From an uncultured Coriobacteriaceae bacterium (GTDB lineage: Bacteria > Actinomycetota > Coriobacteriia > Coriobacteriales > Atopobiaceae): DNA of 64,000 nt. Every line of letters starts with the position of its first letter. The first letter of the stretch is position 1. Shown here one piece after another: positions 1 through 9,155 of the stretch. Below the pieces are notes generated by a model, which saw only the letters and a program-made list of their open reading frames with translations, ran no database searches and had not been told where the DNA came from. Position numbers and translations under genes: made by a program. The stretch is from NCBI GenBank assembly GCA_902773995.1, contig CACYGL010000001.1, positions 62,001-126,000 on the forward strand, read 5' to 3'.

Positions 1-560
1 ACGGTTCGCAGGAGGAGCTCAAGCTCATGCTTGCCATGGTCAAGCCGCGCAACTTCATGCCGGTCCACGGCGAGGCCCAGCACCTTCGCGCCCACGCCAA
101 GCTCGCGCAGCAGGTCGGCATTCCCGAGAAGAACATCTTCATCCTCGACAACGGTGATTCGCTCGAGGTTCGTCACGGCAAGGCCCGTCGCGGCCCCTCG
201 GTCGACTCCGGCGTGGTCTACGTCGACGGTCTGTCCATCACCGATGCCAACCCCGTGGTCTTGCGCGACCGCCAGCGCCTTGCGCAGGATGGCGTCATCA
301 CCTGCGTGGTTGCCATCCGCTCGAGGAACCACTCCGTCGACACCATCGACCTTTCTGGGCGAGGCGTCTCCTTCGCCACGGACGAGGTGCTCATGGACGA
401 TGCCCGAGCGCTCGTTCGCTCCCAGGTCGAGCGTCTCGAGAAGGGCAACGGTGCGAGCATTGACACCGTGCGCAAGGGCGTGAGAAACTCGCTTTCCAAC
501 TTCCTCTGGAGCAAGACGCACACGCGACCGATGGTGATACCGGTCGTGATGGAGGTCTAG
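1..560 (+). CDS. rnj: Ribonuclease J, C-terminal part (5' end outside window)
   Basis: The reading frame is open from the first bases (codons start at base 3) to a TAG at 558-560, so only the C-terminal ~185 residues are present. The visible part has the late beta-CASP/metallo-beta-lactamase motif PVHGEAQHL, whose His is a zinc ligand in RNase J, followed by the linker and C-terminal domain (DNGDSLEV, then DGVITCVVAI and a V-R-S-L-S-NFLW end). RNase J is the 5'-3' exonuclease/endonuclease of mRNA decay in Gram-positive bacteria. ftsK follows after 4 bases, so the two are probably co-transcribed. The family call is firm. The nuclease core cannot be checked here because it lies upstream. Confidence 0.9.
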   Translation, partial: GSQEELKLMLAMVKPRNFMPVHGEAQHLRAHAKLAQQVGIPEKNIFILDNGDSLEVRHGKARRGPSVDSGVVYVDGLSITDANPVVLRDRQRLAQDGVITCVVAIRSRNHSVDTIDLSGRGVSFATDEVLMDDARALVRSQVERLEKGNGASIDTVRKGVRNSLSNFLWSKTHTRPMVIPVVMEV

Positions 561-564
561 GCAC

Positions 565-3081
565 ATGCCCTCAAATCGCAGATCAAACGCAGCAGGCAAG
601 GCAGCAAAGAAGGGGTCAAACTCGCGGGGTGCCGGCTCGCGCCAGGCGGCGCGCGGCCGGGGCTCGGCCGAGAAGGCCTCTCAGGGCCTCTCGTCAACGC
701 AGAACGACATCCTCGGCGTGATTCTGGCCGTAGTTGCCGTTGCCATGTTCGTCTCGCTGGTGGCTCCGTCCTCGGCTATCGTGACGAGTGCGGTTGGCCA
801 TCTGCTCACGCAGGGCTTTGGTGCTGGTGCCATCCTCGTGCCCATAGCGCTCTTCATCTTTGCGTGCACGTTCTTCATGGATGAGGACGGGCCAATCTCC
901 GGGCGTGTGGCGGGTGGCCTCGTGCTTATCGTGGTTGCCGTCCTCGCCCAGTTCTCGCTTAACCAGCCTGGCGTTGCCGATAACCCCGCTGCCGCCCTTG
1001 CCGAGCCTGCGCTCGAGTCTGCCGGCGGGTACGTGGGAGGGTTCGTTGCCTTCCTGCTCGTCCAGCTCGTGGGCGTGATCGTGGGCAACGTGGTCCTGGT
1101 AGGCGTCATCATTGCCGGCGCGGTGGTCTGTGGTTTCTCGATCTCTGGAGCTGTGTCAAAGATTCACCTGCGGGCGCAGGAGGCGTCCGAGAATCGCCGC
1201 ATCGCCCGTGAAGAGCGCGCGGCCGAGCGTGACGCGGCTCGCGAGGCCGCTCTTCCCGTGGCGCAGGCAGCTGGTACTGCCTCCAGCCGTACCCAGGGAT
1301 CGCTCTTTGACGAGACTGGCGAGGGAGAGACATCGTTCATCGGCACGCGCAAGACGAGCGTCCTGCGACGCGGCCGTGCCAAGAAGGCGGATCCCACCGT
1401 TGCCACCGCGGACGGGGGAGAGCAGGAGGCAAGCGCCACAACGCTTCTCGATGCGGCTCCCACCACGCTGCTCGACAAGCCTGCGAAGGCGACGAAGACC
1501 TCCAAGGCGCGTGGTTCTCGCAGCGCCAAGGACAAGGAGGCAACGCCCGCGTTTCTTGCCGGCCACACCTCTTCAGCAAAGCCTGCACCTGTGCCCGCGC
1601 CGTCCAACAACGAGGACGGCAAGGAGCTCCCGCCCGCAGACATGCTCAAGGTGAATCCCAACTCCGGCGTGAGCGCCGAGTCGGACGAGGAGCTCTCCTC
1701 TGTTGCCGCAAAGCTCCAGGGCACGCTCGAGGAGTTCGGCCTCACTTCGCGCGTGGTCGGCTGGGTTGCCGGCCCCTCCGTCACCACCTTTAAGATCGAG
1801 ATGGGCGAGGGCGAGCGCGTGAGCAAGATCACAAACCTCCAGGACGACATTGCGCTCTCGCTGGCCTCGCGCTCGGTGCGCATCTTTGCGCCCATTCCGG
1901 GCACCTCGCTCGTGGGCATCGAGATCCCCAACAAGACAACGCAGCCCGTCTACCTGGGAGACGTCCTTCCCTACGTCAAGGGAGGCCCGCTTGAGGCGGC
2001 GTTTGGCCGCGACTCCGAGGGAAACCCCGTGGTGGTAGACATCGCCGGGCTTCCGCACCTTCTGGTTGCGGGAACCACAGGCTCTGGTAAGTCTGTGCTG
2101 CTCAACAGCATTGTCATGACCATCCTCATGCGCGCCACGCCCGAGGAGGTCCGTCTCATCATGGTGGACCCCAAGCGCGTCGAGTTCACGTACTACGCCG
2201 GCCTGCCGCACCTCTATGTTCCCGTGGTGACCGAGCCTAACAAGGCCGCGAGCGCACTCTCCTGGGGCGTCACCGAGATGGAGCGCCGCCTTAAGGTCTT
2301 CGAGCACTACAAGGTCCGCGATATCAAGTCCTACAACCGTGACGTCGATGGTAGCAAGTACGCCGACATGGAGAATCCTCCCAAGCACATGCCGTACTTC
2401 GTCATCGTGATCGACGAGCTCTCTGACCTCATGATGGTTGCCGGCAAGGACGTCGAGGCCTCGATCGTGCGCATAGCCCAGCTGGGGCGCGCCGCCGGCA
2501 TCCACCTCATCGTTGCCACGCAGCGCCCCTCGGCAGACGTCGTGACGGGCCTTATCAAGGCCAACATCGACAACCGCGTGGCACTTTCGGTCGACAACGG
2601 CATGAACTCTCGCATCATCCTCGACCAGACAGGCGCCGAGCGCCTTCTTGGCCACGGTGACATGCTCTATAAGCTCCGCGGCTCTCGCCCCAGGCGTGCC
2701 CAGGGTTGCTTCGTCTCGGAGGAGGAGGTCGAGCATGTGGTGGACTTCATCAAGGAGCACCACGACACCGACTATCACGACGACATCCTTACTGCCGTCT
2801 CGCCCGTCACCCCTGGTGGTCCGAGCGAGGCGTCTGCCCCTGCCGATGACCCCCTTCTCTGGGAGGCGGCTGACATCGTTGTGAACTCTCAGCTGGGTTC
2901 TACCTCCAGCCTTCAGCGAGCCCTCTCGGTGGGGTACGCTAGGGCTGGAAGAATCATGGACATGCTCGAGAACAAGGGTGTCGTGGGGCCCGCCAACGGC
3001 TCCAAGCCGCGTGACGTCCTTCTCGACAAGGAGGGCCTCGAAGACCTCAAGGCCGCCGAGCAGGATTTTGAGGAGGTGTAG
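565..3081 (+). CDS. ftsK: DNA translocase FtsK/SpoIIIE
   Basis: An 838-residue septal DNA pump that moves chromosome termini through the closing division septum. The N-terminus is basic and Ala/Gly/Ser rich (1-48), followed by four or five hydrophobic segments (about 50-195), a charged Ala/Lys linker (200-360), and the RecA-like motor. Walker A is GTTGSGKS near residue 503. A Walker B region contains VIDELSDLMM, and IVATQRPSADVVTG follows. The last ~70 residues form a winged-helix gamma domain (SLQRALSVGYARAGRIMD), which in this family reads polar DNA sequences. The start ATG lies 4 bases after rnj, and the RodZ-like gene begins 6 bases after the stop. Length and domain order are normal for the family. 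Confidence 0.96.
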   Translation: MPSNRRSNAAGKAAKKGSNSRGAGSRQAARGRGSAEKASQGLSSTQNDILGVILAVVAVAMFVSLVAPSSAIVTSAVGHLLTQGFGAGAILVPIALFIFACTFFMDEDGPISGRVAGGLVLIVVAVLAQFSLNQPGVADNPAAALAEPALESAGGYVGGFVAFLLVQLVGVIVGNVVLVGVIIAGAVVCGFSISGAVSKIHLRAQEASENRRIAREERAAERDAAREAALPVAQAAGTASSRTQGSLFDETGEGETSFIGTRKTSVLRRGRAKKADPTVATADGGEQEASATTLLDAAPTTLLDKPAKATKTSKARGSRSAKDKEATPAFLAGHTSSAKPAPVPAPSNNEDGKELPPADMLKVNPNSGVSAESDEELSSVAAKLQGTLEEFGLTSRVVGWVAGPSVTTFKIEMGEGERVSKITNLQDDIALSLASRSVRIFAPIPGTSLVGIEIPNKTTQPVYLGDVLPYVKGGPLEAAFGRDSEGNPVVVDIAGLPHLLVAGTTGSGKSVLLNSIVMTILMRATPEEVRLIMVDPKRVEFTYYAGLPHLYVPVVTEPNKAASALSWGVTEMERRLKVFEHYKVRDIKSYNRDVDGSKYADMENPPKHMPYFVIVIDELSDLMMVAGKDVEASIVRIAQLGRAAGIHLIVATQRPSADVVTGLIKANIDNRVALSVDNGMNSRIILDQTGAERLLGHGDMLYKLRGSRPRRAQGCFVSEEEVEHVVDFIKEHHDTDYHDDILTAVSPVTPGGPSEASAPADDPLLWEAADIVVNSQLGSTSSLQRALSVGYARAGRIMDMLENKGVVGPANGSKPRDVLLDKEGLEDLKAAEQDFEEV

Positions 3082-3087
3082 CCCACC

Positions 3088-4749
3088 ATGCCGTCGCGTC
3101 CGCGCTTCAGCGAGATGCTTCTCGACCGCCGTCGCCAGCTCGGCCTTACGGTGGGACAGGCCTCGCAGGTCCTGAAGCTCAAGGAGCAGGTCCTCATTGC
3201 CTTCGAGGAGGGGGACTTCGATAACATCCCCCAGAGCGGCTACGCCCAGGGTATGCTTTCCTCGTATGCGCGTTACCTGGGCCTCAACCCGCGTGAGATC
3301 GTGGACCTCTTCCAGGAGGAGCTCTACGAGCACGTGCACGGTACCTCCTCGCATGAACTGCGCCGTCGCACGCGCGACACCCAGTCTGGCCGTGGCGTTC
3401 AGGGCTACGACGTCGTGAATGAGGCAGAGTCCCGCCCCAAGGCATACGTGCAGTACCGCGGGCTCCTTCCCACCTCGGGGGGGCCTGCGGGTGACATGGG
3501 CGCTTTTGCCACCACCTCGGGTCCCAGGCCGCGTACCCCGTCATCGGTGCCCCTTGCCGGATCGAGCTACCCCACATCATCCCGGAGCCAGTCTCCCTCG
3601 TACTCGCATGCCGAATATGTCTACGGAAGGCCGTACAACGCCACCTCGGAGCGCGACGAATACCGTGAGCGTGAGAGGGACCGCTATGCCTCTCGGCAGC
3701 GTGGAAGGTATGCGCAGCAGAGGCGCCGCGTTGACGACCCCGCAAACCGGCTCCTGCGCGAGGGCCAGAACGGCGTTGAGGAGCGACGCGAGACCGCTCG
3801 TGCCTACCGGCGTGATTCCTCTCGGGCCCAGCGTCTCTACGAGCGCGACAATGTGAGCACCAGGAGCGTCCGTGCCGGTGAGTACACCGATGACCTTCGC
3901 TACGACGATGGCGCCAGGCCCTATGACCGCGCGTCTACCATCTCGGGAAGGCGCTCGTCGAGAAACATCGCCAGTGTGGACAGGCCAAACGTACGTCGCC
4001 GCTCTGAGGGGCAGCGCGGCAGGATCCCCGGTGGCTCTCGCGGCCATAGTGGACAGGACCGTCGCACCACGCTGCTCGTGATTTGCGCCCTTGCGCTGGC
4101 GCTCACGCTCATCCTGGTCTTCTCGATTCGCTCATGCGTGAGCAGCAGGTCGACTACCTCACAGGAGTCGAAGACCACCGTGCCCGTAAGCACGACCTCC
4201 ACGGACTCGTCCTCGAGCGACACGGGCTCGACCGATTCCTCGTCGACGCAGACAACAACGACTACGACGGATACCAAAACGTCGACGGATGGCTCTTCTA
4301 CTACCGACGCGTCTTCTTCCGACTCCTCGGCCTCTACCGAGACCGTGGTCACGGTTTCTGTTGCCAGCGGTGAGACCTCATGGCTCGAGATCACCAATGA
4401 CGGCACAAGCGAGGAGGCGAGTACGGTTACGGGGCCCTGGGAGCAGAGCTACACCGTGACCGACTCCATCACCATTCGTGCAGGCAATCCCGGCGTGGTC
4501 ACCGTCACCGAGAACGGCACGCAGAAGAGCTTCGACTCTAGGGCCTCTGGCATCGGGTCCCTCACCATCCAGGGGACGCCAGCCACCACCGACGGAAGCT
4601 CGACGGACACCACGACGGGTACTACAACGGGGACCTCGAGCACCAGCACCACGGGCAGCTCGAGCACGTCTGGCTCGCAGACGTCGACTGGTAGCACCAC
4701 GACGTCATCCACGTCGTCTGGTACCACCGGCACTATCAAGAGCAACTAG
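3088..4749 (+). CDS. RodZ-like helix-turn-helix membrane protein with Ser/Thr-rich exterior
   Basis: A 553-residue single-pass protein. Residues ~5-75 are the HTH_25 domain typical of RodZ (LTVGQASQVLKLKEQVLIAF, then SGYAQGMLSSYARYLGL). An Arg/Tyr/Ser-rich cytoplasmic stretch follows (~110-320), then one transmembrane helix (~327-347). Outside come a Ser/Thr linker, a small beta domain (~415-500) in the place of the DUF4115 domain of RodZ, and a low-complexity T/S/G tail. RodZ couples MreB to the wall-elongation machinery. The order ftsK - RodZ-like - pgsA - cinA - recA matches Bacillus spoIIIE-ymfM-pgsA-cinA-recA, which supports the call. The external tail is longer than usual and could be wall-spanning or glycosylated (inference). 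Confidence 0.8.
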   Translation: MPSRPRFSEMLLDRRRQLGLTVGQASQVLKLKEQVLIAFEEGDFDNIPQSGYAQGMLSSYARYLGLNPREIVDLFQEELYEHVHGTSSHELRRRTRDTQSGRGVQGYDVVNEAESRPKAYVQYRGLLPTSGGPAGDMGAFATTSGPRPRTPSSVPLAGSSYPTSSRSQSPSYSHAEYVYGRPYNATSERDEYRERERDRYASRQRGRYAQQRRRVDDPANRLLREGQNGVEERRETARAYRRDSSRAQRLYERDNVSTRSVRAGEYTDDLRYDDGARPYDRASTISGRRSSRNIASVDRPNVRRRSEGQRGRIPGGSRGHSGQDRRTTLLVICALALALTLILVFSIRSCVSSRSTTSQESKTTVPVSTTSTDSSSSDTGSTDSSSTQTTTTTTDTKTSTDGSSTTDASSSDSSASTETVVTVSVASGETSWLEITNDGTSEEASTVTGPWEQSYTVTDSITIRAGNPGVVTVTENGTQKSFDSRASGIGSLTIQGTPATTDGSSTDTTTGTTTGTSSTSTTGSSSTSGSQTSTGSTTTSSTSSGTTGTIKSN

Positions 4750-4834
4750 GTCAAGGGGCCTCGAATTGGCCCAGGGTTTGAGAAACGCCAACGCGCAGCC
4801 AGATGGGGCGCGCACAGGCATGAGAGGATGACGC

Positions 4835-5332
4835 ATGGCCAAGGATTCCAGCTTCGACGTGGTCTCGACTGTCGACATGCAGGAGGTCGACAACGCCTAC
4901 CAGCAGGCGACCCGAGAGATTGCCCAGCGCTACGACCTCAAGGGTACGGGAGCGTCTCTTACCCTCGCCAAGGGCGAGGGCGTGTTCACGGTGGAGGCCC
5001 CCTCAGAGTTCGTCGCGGGCCAGGTGCGTGACATCCTCGGATCCAAGCTCGTCAAGCGCGGTGTCGACCTCGCTGCCCTGCGCTGGGACAAGCCGCAGGC
5101 TGCCTCGGGCATGAGCGTGCGTCAGCAGGGGCACCTTGTCCAGGGCATCGACGCCGAGCTGGCCAAAAGGATTTCCAAGGATATCCGTGACTCCAAGCTC
5201 AAGGCAAAGGCTACCATCGAGGGCGACAAGCTTCGCGTAAGCTCTCCCTCCAAAGACGCGCTGCAGCAGGTCATCGCCCTGCTTCGCGGCAACGACTACG
5301 GCCAGCCCCTCCAGTACGTCAACTACCGATAA
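4835..5332 (+). CDS. YajQ family nucleotide-binding protein
   Basis: A 165-residue protein matching the YajQ/DUF520 family along its full length. The N-terminus is SSFDVVSTVDMQEVDNAYQQ, there is a central RGVDLAALRWDKPQ segment and a VSSPSKDALQQVI segment, and the end is YGQPLQYVNYR. YajQ proteins have two RNP-like folds; some bind cyclic di-GMP and others tRNA or GTP. The role in this organism is unknown. The ATG at 4835 is preceded by GAGAGGATGACGC. It is followed after 9 bases by rimO, so the two may be translated from one message. Confidence 0.93.
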   Translation: MAKDSSFDVVSTVDMQEVDNAYQQATREIAQRYDLKGTGASLTLAKGEGVFTVEAPSEFVAGQVRDILGSKLVKRGVDLAALRWDKPQAASGMSVRQQGHLVQGIDAELAKRISKDIRDSKLKAKATIEGDKLRVSSPSKDALQQVIALLRGNDYGQPLQYVNYR

Positions 5333-5341
5333 GGTCAACTT

Positions 5342-6679
5342 ATGCCAAGCATTCTCTTTATCACCCGTGGGTGCGCCAAGAACGAGGTAGACACCGACCG
5401 CATGCGCGCCCTGCTCCTCGGCGCCGGCTACGACGAGACGGACGACCCCGATAAGGCTGACCTCGCGCTTATCAATACCTGCTCCTTTCTCGTCTCGGCC
5501 ACGCAGGAGTCGCTCGATACCACCCTCGAGATTGCGCAGCAGGAAAAGGACGAGGGTCGCACCCTCCCCATCGTGATGTGCGGCTGCGTGCCGTCCCGCT
5601 ACGGTGCCCCCCTTGCGGATGAGCTTCCGGAGGTTTCGGCCTTCGTTAACGCTGATGACGAGGATGGGATTGTTAGCGTTGTGGATGACGTGCTGGGCCT
5701 TGAGCGCGACGTTGCACCTGGCGTTCCCCAGGGCGTCCTGCGTACCGTGGACGGCGCGAGTGCGTATGTGAAGATCTCCGAGGGCTGCGACAGGTTCTGC
5801 GCGTTCTGCGCCATCCCGTACATTCGCGGGCGCTACCACTCCCGTGATGCCCGCGAGATCTGCGACGAGGTTCGCTCACTCATGGAGGGCGGCGTGCGAG
5901 AGGTCGTGCTCATTGGGCAAGACACCGGCATCTGGGGCTCAGACCTTGATGAGCCCCGTACCCTGGCTTCGCTCCTTCGCCAAGTCGCCGAGGTCGTGCG
6001 TTCCTACGGTGGCTGGGTGCGCGTTCTCTACCTGCAGCCCGAGGGCATGACCGAGGAGCTCGTCTCCACAATTCGTGACGTCCCCGAGGTGCTGCCCTAC
6101 ATCGACATCCCCATCCAGCACTGCTCGGCTAGCGTGCTCGAGCGCATGGGCCGCAAGGGGTCGGCAGAGGAGTTCTCCGCGCTCTTTGCGCACCTGCGCA
6201 AGGAGATTCCCGGCATGGTGCTCCGCACGACGGCCATGGCTGGGTTCCCGGGCGAGACGGATGAGGAGGCGCAGGAGCTGCTCGACTTCCTTCAGGATGA
6301 GGAGTTCGACTACTGCTCCGTGTTTACCTACTCGCCCGAGGAGGGCACGCGGGCTGCTGCCATGCCCGACCAGGTGCCCGACGAGGTCAAACTCGAGCGC
6401 ACGCAGCGCCTCATCGACCTCACGGAGCAGCTTGGCTTTGCGGCTGCCGAGAGGCACGTTGGCGAGCGTGTGCGCGTCATCATCGACGGCGTGGAGGAGG
6501 GTCCCGACGGCGCGGAGTTCATCGGTCACGCGTGGTTCCAGGCGCCCGATTCCGATGGCGTTGTCCACATCGAGAGCGGGGATCTTGCCGTTGGTGACGT
6601 TGTGACCTGCAATCTTGTCGACTCCTTCACCTATGACCTCGTGGGCGAGCTTGTCGATGACGAGGAGGGCACCCGATGA
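5342..6679 (+). CDS. rimO: Ribosomal protein S12 methylthiotransferase RimO
   Basis: A 445-residue radical-SAM enzyme that adds a methylthio group to an Asp of ribosomal protein S12. The N-terminal MTTase domain opens with ITRGCAKNEVDTDRM, has NTCSF, and carries a third cluster-ligand Cys in VMCGCVPSR. The radical-SAM Cys triad is CDRFCAFC near residue 148. LIGQDTGIWG and a C-terminal TRAM domain are present. The start SILFITRGCAKNEVD and IGQDTG distinguish it from MiaB, which is encoded separately at 13327. The end overlaps the pgsA start by four bases (ATGA), indicating coupled translation. Confidence 0.94.
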   Translation: MPSILFITRGCAKNEVDTDRMRALLLGAGYDETDDPDKADLALINTCSFLVSATQESLDTTLEIAQQEKDEGRTLPIVMCGCVPSRYGAPLADELPEVSAFVNADDEDGIVSVVDDVLGLERDVAPGVPQGVLRTVDGASAYVKISEGCDRFCAFCAIPYIRGRYHSRDAREICDEVRSLMEGGVREVVLIGQDTGIWGSDLDEPRTLASLLRQVAEVVRSYGGWVRVLYLQPEGMTEELVSTIRDVPEVLPYIDIPIQHCSASVLERMGRKGSAEEFSALFAHLRKEIPGMVLRTTAMAGFPGETDEEAQELLDFLQDEEFDYCSVFTYSPEEGTRAAAMPDQVPDEVKLERTQRLIDLTEQLGFAAAERHVGERVRVIIDGVEEGPDGAEFIGHAWFQAPDSDGVVHIESGDLAVGDVVTCNLVDSFTYDLVGELVDDEEGTR

Positions 6680-7293
6680 GCCCAGCTGCGTCCAAGGGCG
6701 GTGGCGGCACGACGTCTTCCATTTGGACTCCCGCCAACGTTGTTACCTGCGTCCGCGTTGTGGCCGTGCCTCTGTGGCTCCTTGTTGCTGAGTTCTCTCC
6801 CGCGGCTGGCACGGGCTCTGCGTGGTCTCTCGGCGTTTTTCTCTTCTTTGTGGTGCTCTCTCTCACAGATAAGCTCGACGGTTATCTTGCGCGGAGCAGG
6901 AACGAGGTCACAACATTTGGTAAGTTCCTGGACCCCATCGCTGACAAGCTCGTTGTGGTGGTTGCCCTGTGCTTCCTCCTCGAGCGCGGTGAGGTCTCCT
7001 CATGGCTGCTTCTCGTGATTGTCGCGCGTGAGTTCCTCGTGTCGGGCCTGCGCATGGTCGTGGCGTCGGCTGGCACCGTGATTGCGGCATCGCCTCTGGG
7101 CAAGGGCAAGACCGCTGTCACGATGGTTGCAATCTCGGCTTTGCTTCTGGCCATGGCGCTTCCCGCAGGCAGGGTCTCGGGCGGGTTCGAGCTCTTGGGG
7201 CAGATTCTCATGGTCGTTGCCGTGGTGCTTACGGCATGGTCCGGCATTGATTACTTCGTGAAGTCGTGGTCCTACATCGTTGGGAAGCGATAG
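6676..7293 (+). CDS. pgsA: CDP-diacylglycerol-glycerol-3-phosphate 3-phosphatidyltransferase
   Basis: A 205-residue polytopic membrane enzyme that makes phosphatidylglycerol phosphate. The CDP-alcohol phosphotransferase signature DG-x2-AR-x8-G-x3-D-x3-D lies at about residues 66-92 (LDGYLAR, then FGKFLDPIADK). It begins with TPANVVTCVRVVAVPLWLL and has five or six hydrophobic helices. The ATG overlaps the rimO stop by 4 bases. Position next to cinA-recA is the usual place for pgsA in Gram-positive genomes. A second CDP-alcohol enzyme is at 32586-33323. Confidence 0.92.
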   Translation: MSPAASKGGGGTTSSIWTPANVVTCVRVVAVPLWLLVAEFSPAAGTGSAWSLGVFLFFVVLSLTDKLDGYLARSRNEVTTFGKFLDPIADKLVVVVALCFLLERGEVSSWLLLVIVAREFLVSGLRMVVASAGTVIAASPLGKGKTAVTMVAISALLLAMALPAGRVSGGFELLGQILMVVAVVLTAWSGIDYFVKSWSYIVGKR

Positions 7294-7295
7294 GC

Positions 7296-7820
7296 TTGGT
7301 TCCTTCAATCATCTTTGATGGCGAGACGCTTGACCTCTGCGAGGCGCTCGTTGCTGCGTGCAGGGCGTCGGGCGTGACGGTTGGTACTGCAGAGTCGTGC
7401 ACAGGAGGCCTGGTGGCGTCGGCCATCACGGCGATTCCGGGATCCTCTGAGGCCATACGTGGTGGCGTCGTGAGCTATGCCATTCCGGTCAAGCATGAGG
7501 TGCTGGGCGTCTCGAACAGCATTCTCGACGCCCCGGGTGTGGGAGCGGTTTCGAGCGAGTGTGCCGCTGTCATGGCCAAGGGGGCCAGAAGGGTTCTGGG
7601 GTGCGATGTTGCCGTTTCGGTTACGGGAATTGCGGGCCCCGGTGGTGAAGAGCCTGGTAAGCCCGTGGGCACGGTATGGATGGGGATTGCAACCCCGTAC
7701 TCAACCAACGCCTTCCCCAACCTCTTCGAGGGAGATCGTTCCGAGGTGCGTGCTCGCGCCGTGAGGCGTGCCGTTGAACTTCTCGTGCAGGGCGTCAGGG
7801 AGACAGCCGAGAAGAACTAA
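7296..7820 (+). CDS. cinA: CinA C-terminal domain protein (nicotinamide-nucleotide amidase type)
   Basis: About 174 residues containing only the C-terminal amidase domain of CinA: GVTVGTAESCTGGLVASAIT, VVSYAIPVKHEVLGV and VTGIAGPGGEEPGKPVGTVW. Enzymes of this type (PncC) deamidate nicotinamide mononucleotide to nicotinic acid mononucleotide in NAD recycling. The N-terminal MoeA-like domain of long CinA proteins is absent. The start given is the TTG at 7296, 2 bases after the pgsA stop and 8 bases after GGGAAG. An in-frame ATG at 7266, inside pgsA, is the alternative. recA lies downstream, as in Bacillus and Streptococcus. Confidence 0.85.
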   Translation: MVPSIIFDGETLDLCEALVAACRASGVTVGTAESCTGGLVASAITAIPGSSEAIRGGVVSYAIPVKHEVLGVSNSILDAPGVGAVSSECAAVMAKGARRVLGCDVAVSVTGIAGPGGEEPGKPVGTVWMGIATPYSTNAFPNLFEGDRSEVRARAVRRAVELLVQGVRETAEKN

Positions 7821-7855
7821 GTTTTTTCTCGTTCTCGCCACGGGTTTTCGTTGAG

Positions 7856-7885
7856 CGCGGCCTCGTTTGCGAGGCCGCGTTTGTG
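7856..7885 (+). terminator. Rho-independent terminator after cinA
   Basis: A perfect 10-bp stem, CGCGGCCTCG (7856-7865) and CGAGGCCGCG (7870-7879), with a TTTG loop, followed by TTTGTG. It sits between cinA and the recA promoter and should separate the upstream operon from SOS-controlled recA. Confidence 0.75.
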
Positions 7886-7993
7886 CAGGTGAGGAACTAT
7901 GCGTGACAGAATCGTGACGGCGCTGTGCCAGCTGGATGCACGCCCGGCGTCAAATTGGTGCAAGGCCTCCCGTGTACGCTGTGCGCAGCGATG

Positions 7994-8022
7994 TTGACTA
8001 CGAACGGGTGTTCGTATATCAT
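7994..8022 (+). promoter_or_regulatory. recA promoter with LexA (SOS) box in the spacer
   Basis: The -35 TTGACT (7994-7999) and -10 TATCAT (8017-8022) are 17 bases apart. The spacer holds CGAACGGGTGTTCG (8001-8014), a perfect GAAC-N4-GTTC palindrome of the Gram-positive LexA type. LexA bound here would block RNA polymerase. LexA is encoded at 17807-18469. Confidence 0.85.
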
Positions 8023-8051
8023 CGACGGCAGCCAACAGATGAGGAGCAAGC

Positions 8052-9155
8052 ATGGCCAAGAGCAAGGGAACGGTCAAAGAGGTCAACCACCCCGAGACAA
8101 CTGAAGAGCGTGACAAGGCGCTCGAGGTCACCACCCAAGAGATTGAGAAGAAGTTTGGCAAGGGCGCCATCATGCGCTACGGCGATGACAGCGCCAGCTT
8201 GGAGGTCGAGGCTATCCCCACAGGTTCTCTGGCGCTCGATGCGGCCCTGGGAATCGGCGGTGTGCCTCGTGGGCGCATCGTCGAGATTTACGGCCCTGAG
8301 TCATCGGGCAAGACCACGCTCTCGCTGGAGATTCTGGCGGAGGCCCAGGCCATGGGCGGGGTCGTTGCCTTTATCGATGCCGAGCACGCGCTCGATCCCG
8401 GCTATGCGGCCCGCATCGGCGTGGATATTGACGAGGTGCTCATCTCCCAGCCAGATACGGGCGAGCAAGCGCTTGAGATCTGCGACATGCTGGTGCGCTC
8501 CGGTGCCATCGACGTTGTGGTCATCGACTCCGTGGCGGCACTTGTCCCGCGCGCTGAGATTGAGGGGGAGATTGGCGACACAACGGTAGGCCTCCAGGCG
8601 CGCCTTATGAGCCAGGCCCTTCGCAAGCTCGCTGGATCGCTCTCCAAGTCAAACACCACCTGCATCTTTATCAACCAGTTGCGCGAGAAGATCGGCGTCA
8701 TGTTTGGTAACCCCGAGACCACGCCCGGTGGCCGCGCGCTCAAGTTCTTCTCGTCCGTGCGCATGGACATCAGGCGCGTGGACAGCATCAAGGTCAATGG
8801 CGAGGTCGTTGGCAACCGCGTGAGGGTCAAGGTCGTCAAGAACAAGGTAGCTCCGCCGTTTAAGTCTGCTGAGTTCGACATCATGTACGGCACGGGCATC
8901 TCCAAGGAGGGCTCGGTGCTCGACATGGCGGTCGAGTACCAGATTGTCGACAAGTCCGGATCCTGGTTCACATACGAGGGCGAGCGGCTTGGCCAGGGCC
9001 GTGAGGCGGCCAAGGCCTTCTTGGCTTCCAACCCAGATCTCATGGAGGAGATTGATCACAAGGTTCGCGTTGCTTGTGGCCTCGTGCTTGGCGACGAGCG
9101 CGTTGGCGAGCCTGTCGAGGGTGCAGATTCCAACGCAGAGGGCACTGAGAAGTGA
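8052..9155 (+). CDS. recA: Recombinase RecA
   Basis: A 367-residue RecA that forms ATP-dependent filaments on single-stranded DNA for recombination and for triggering LexA self-cleavage. Walker [10 protein letters not shown] lies at ~80-88. [19 protein letters not shown] is the Walker B region, and L2 contains [17 protein letters not shown] followed by [13 protein letters not shown]. The C-terminus is acidic. The start is preceded by GAGGAG, and the stop overlaps the GTG start of recX. Control by the SOS box at 8001-8014 is expected. Confidence 0.98.
   Translation: MAKSKGTVKEVNHPETTEERDKALEVTTQEIEKKFGKGAIMRYGDDSASLEVEAIPTGSLALDAALGIGGVPRGRIVEIYGPESSGKTTLSLEILAEAQAMGGVVAFIDAEHALDPGYAARIGVDIDEVLISQPDTGEQALEICDMLVRSGAIDVVVIDSVAALVPRAEIEGEIGDTTVGLQARLMSQALRKLAGSLSKSNTTCIFINQLREKIGVMFGNPETTPGGRALKFFSSVRMDIRRVDSIKVNGEVVGNRVRVKVVKNKVAPPFKSAEFDIMYGTGISKEGSVLDMAVEYQIVDKSGSWFTYEGERLGQGREAAKAFLASNPDLMEEIDHKVRVACGLVLGDERVGEPVEGADSNAEGTEK

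Noticed and set aside
1573-3354. Minus-strand 593-codon open frame over ftsK
   Set aside because: Antisense shadow of ftsK and the RodZ-like gene; both sense genes have clear motifs.
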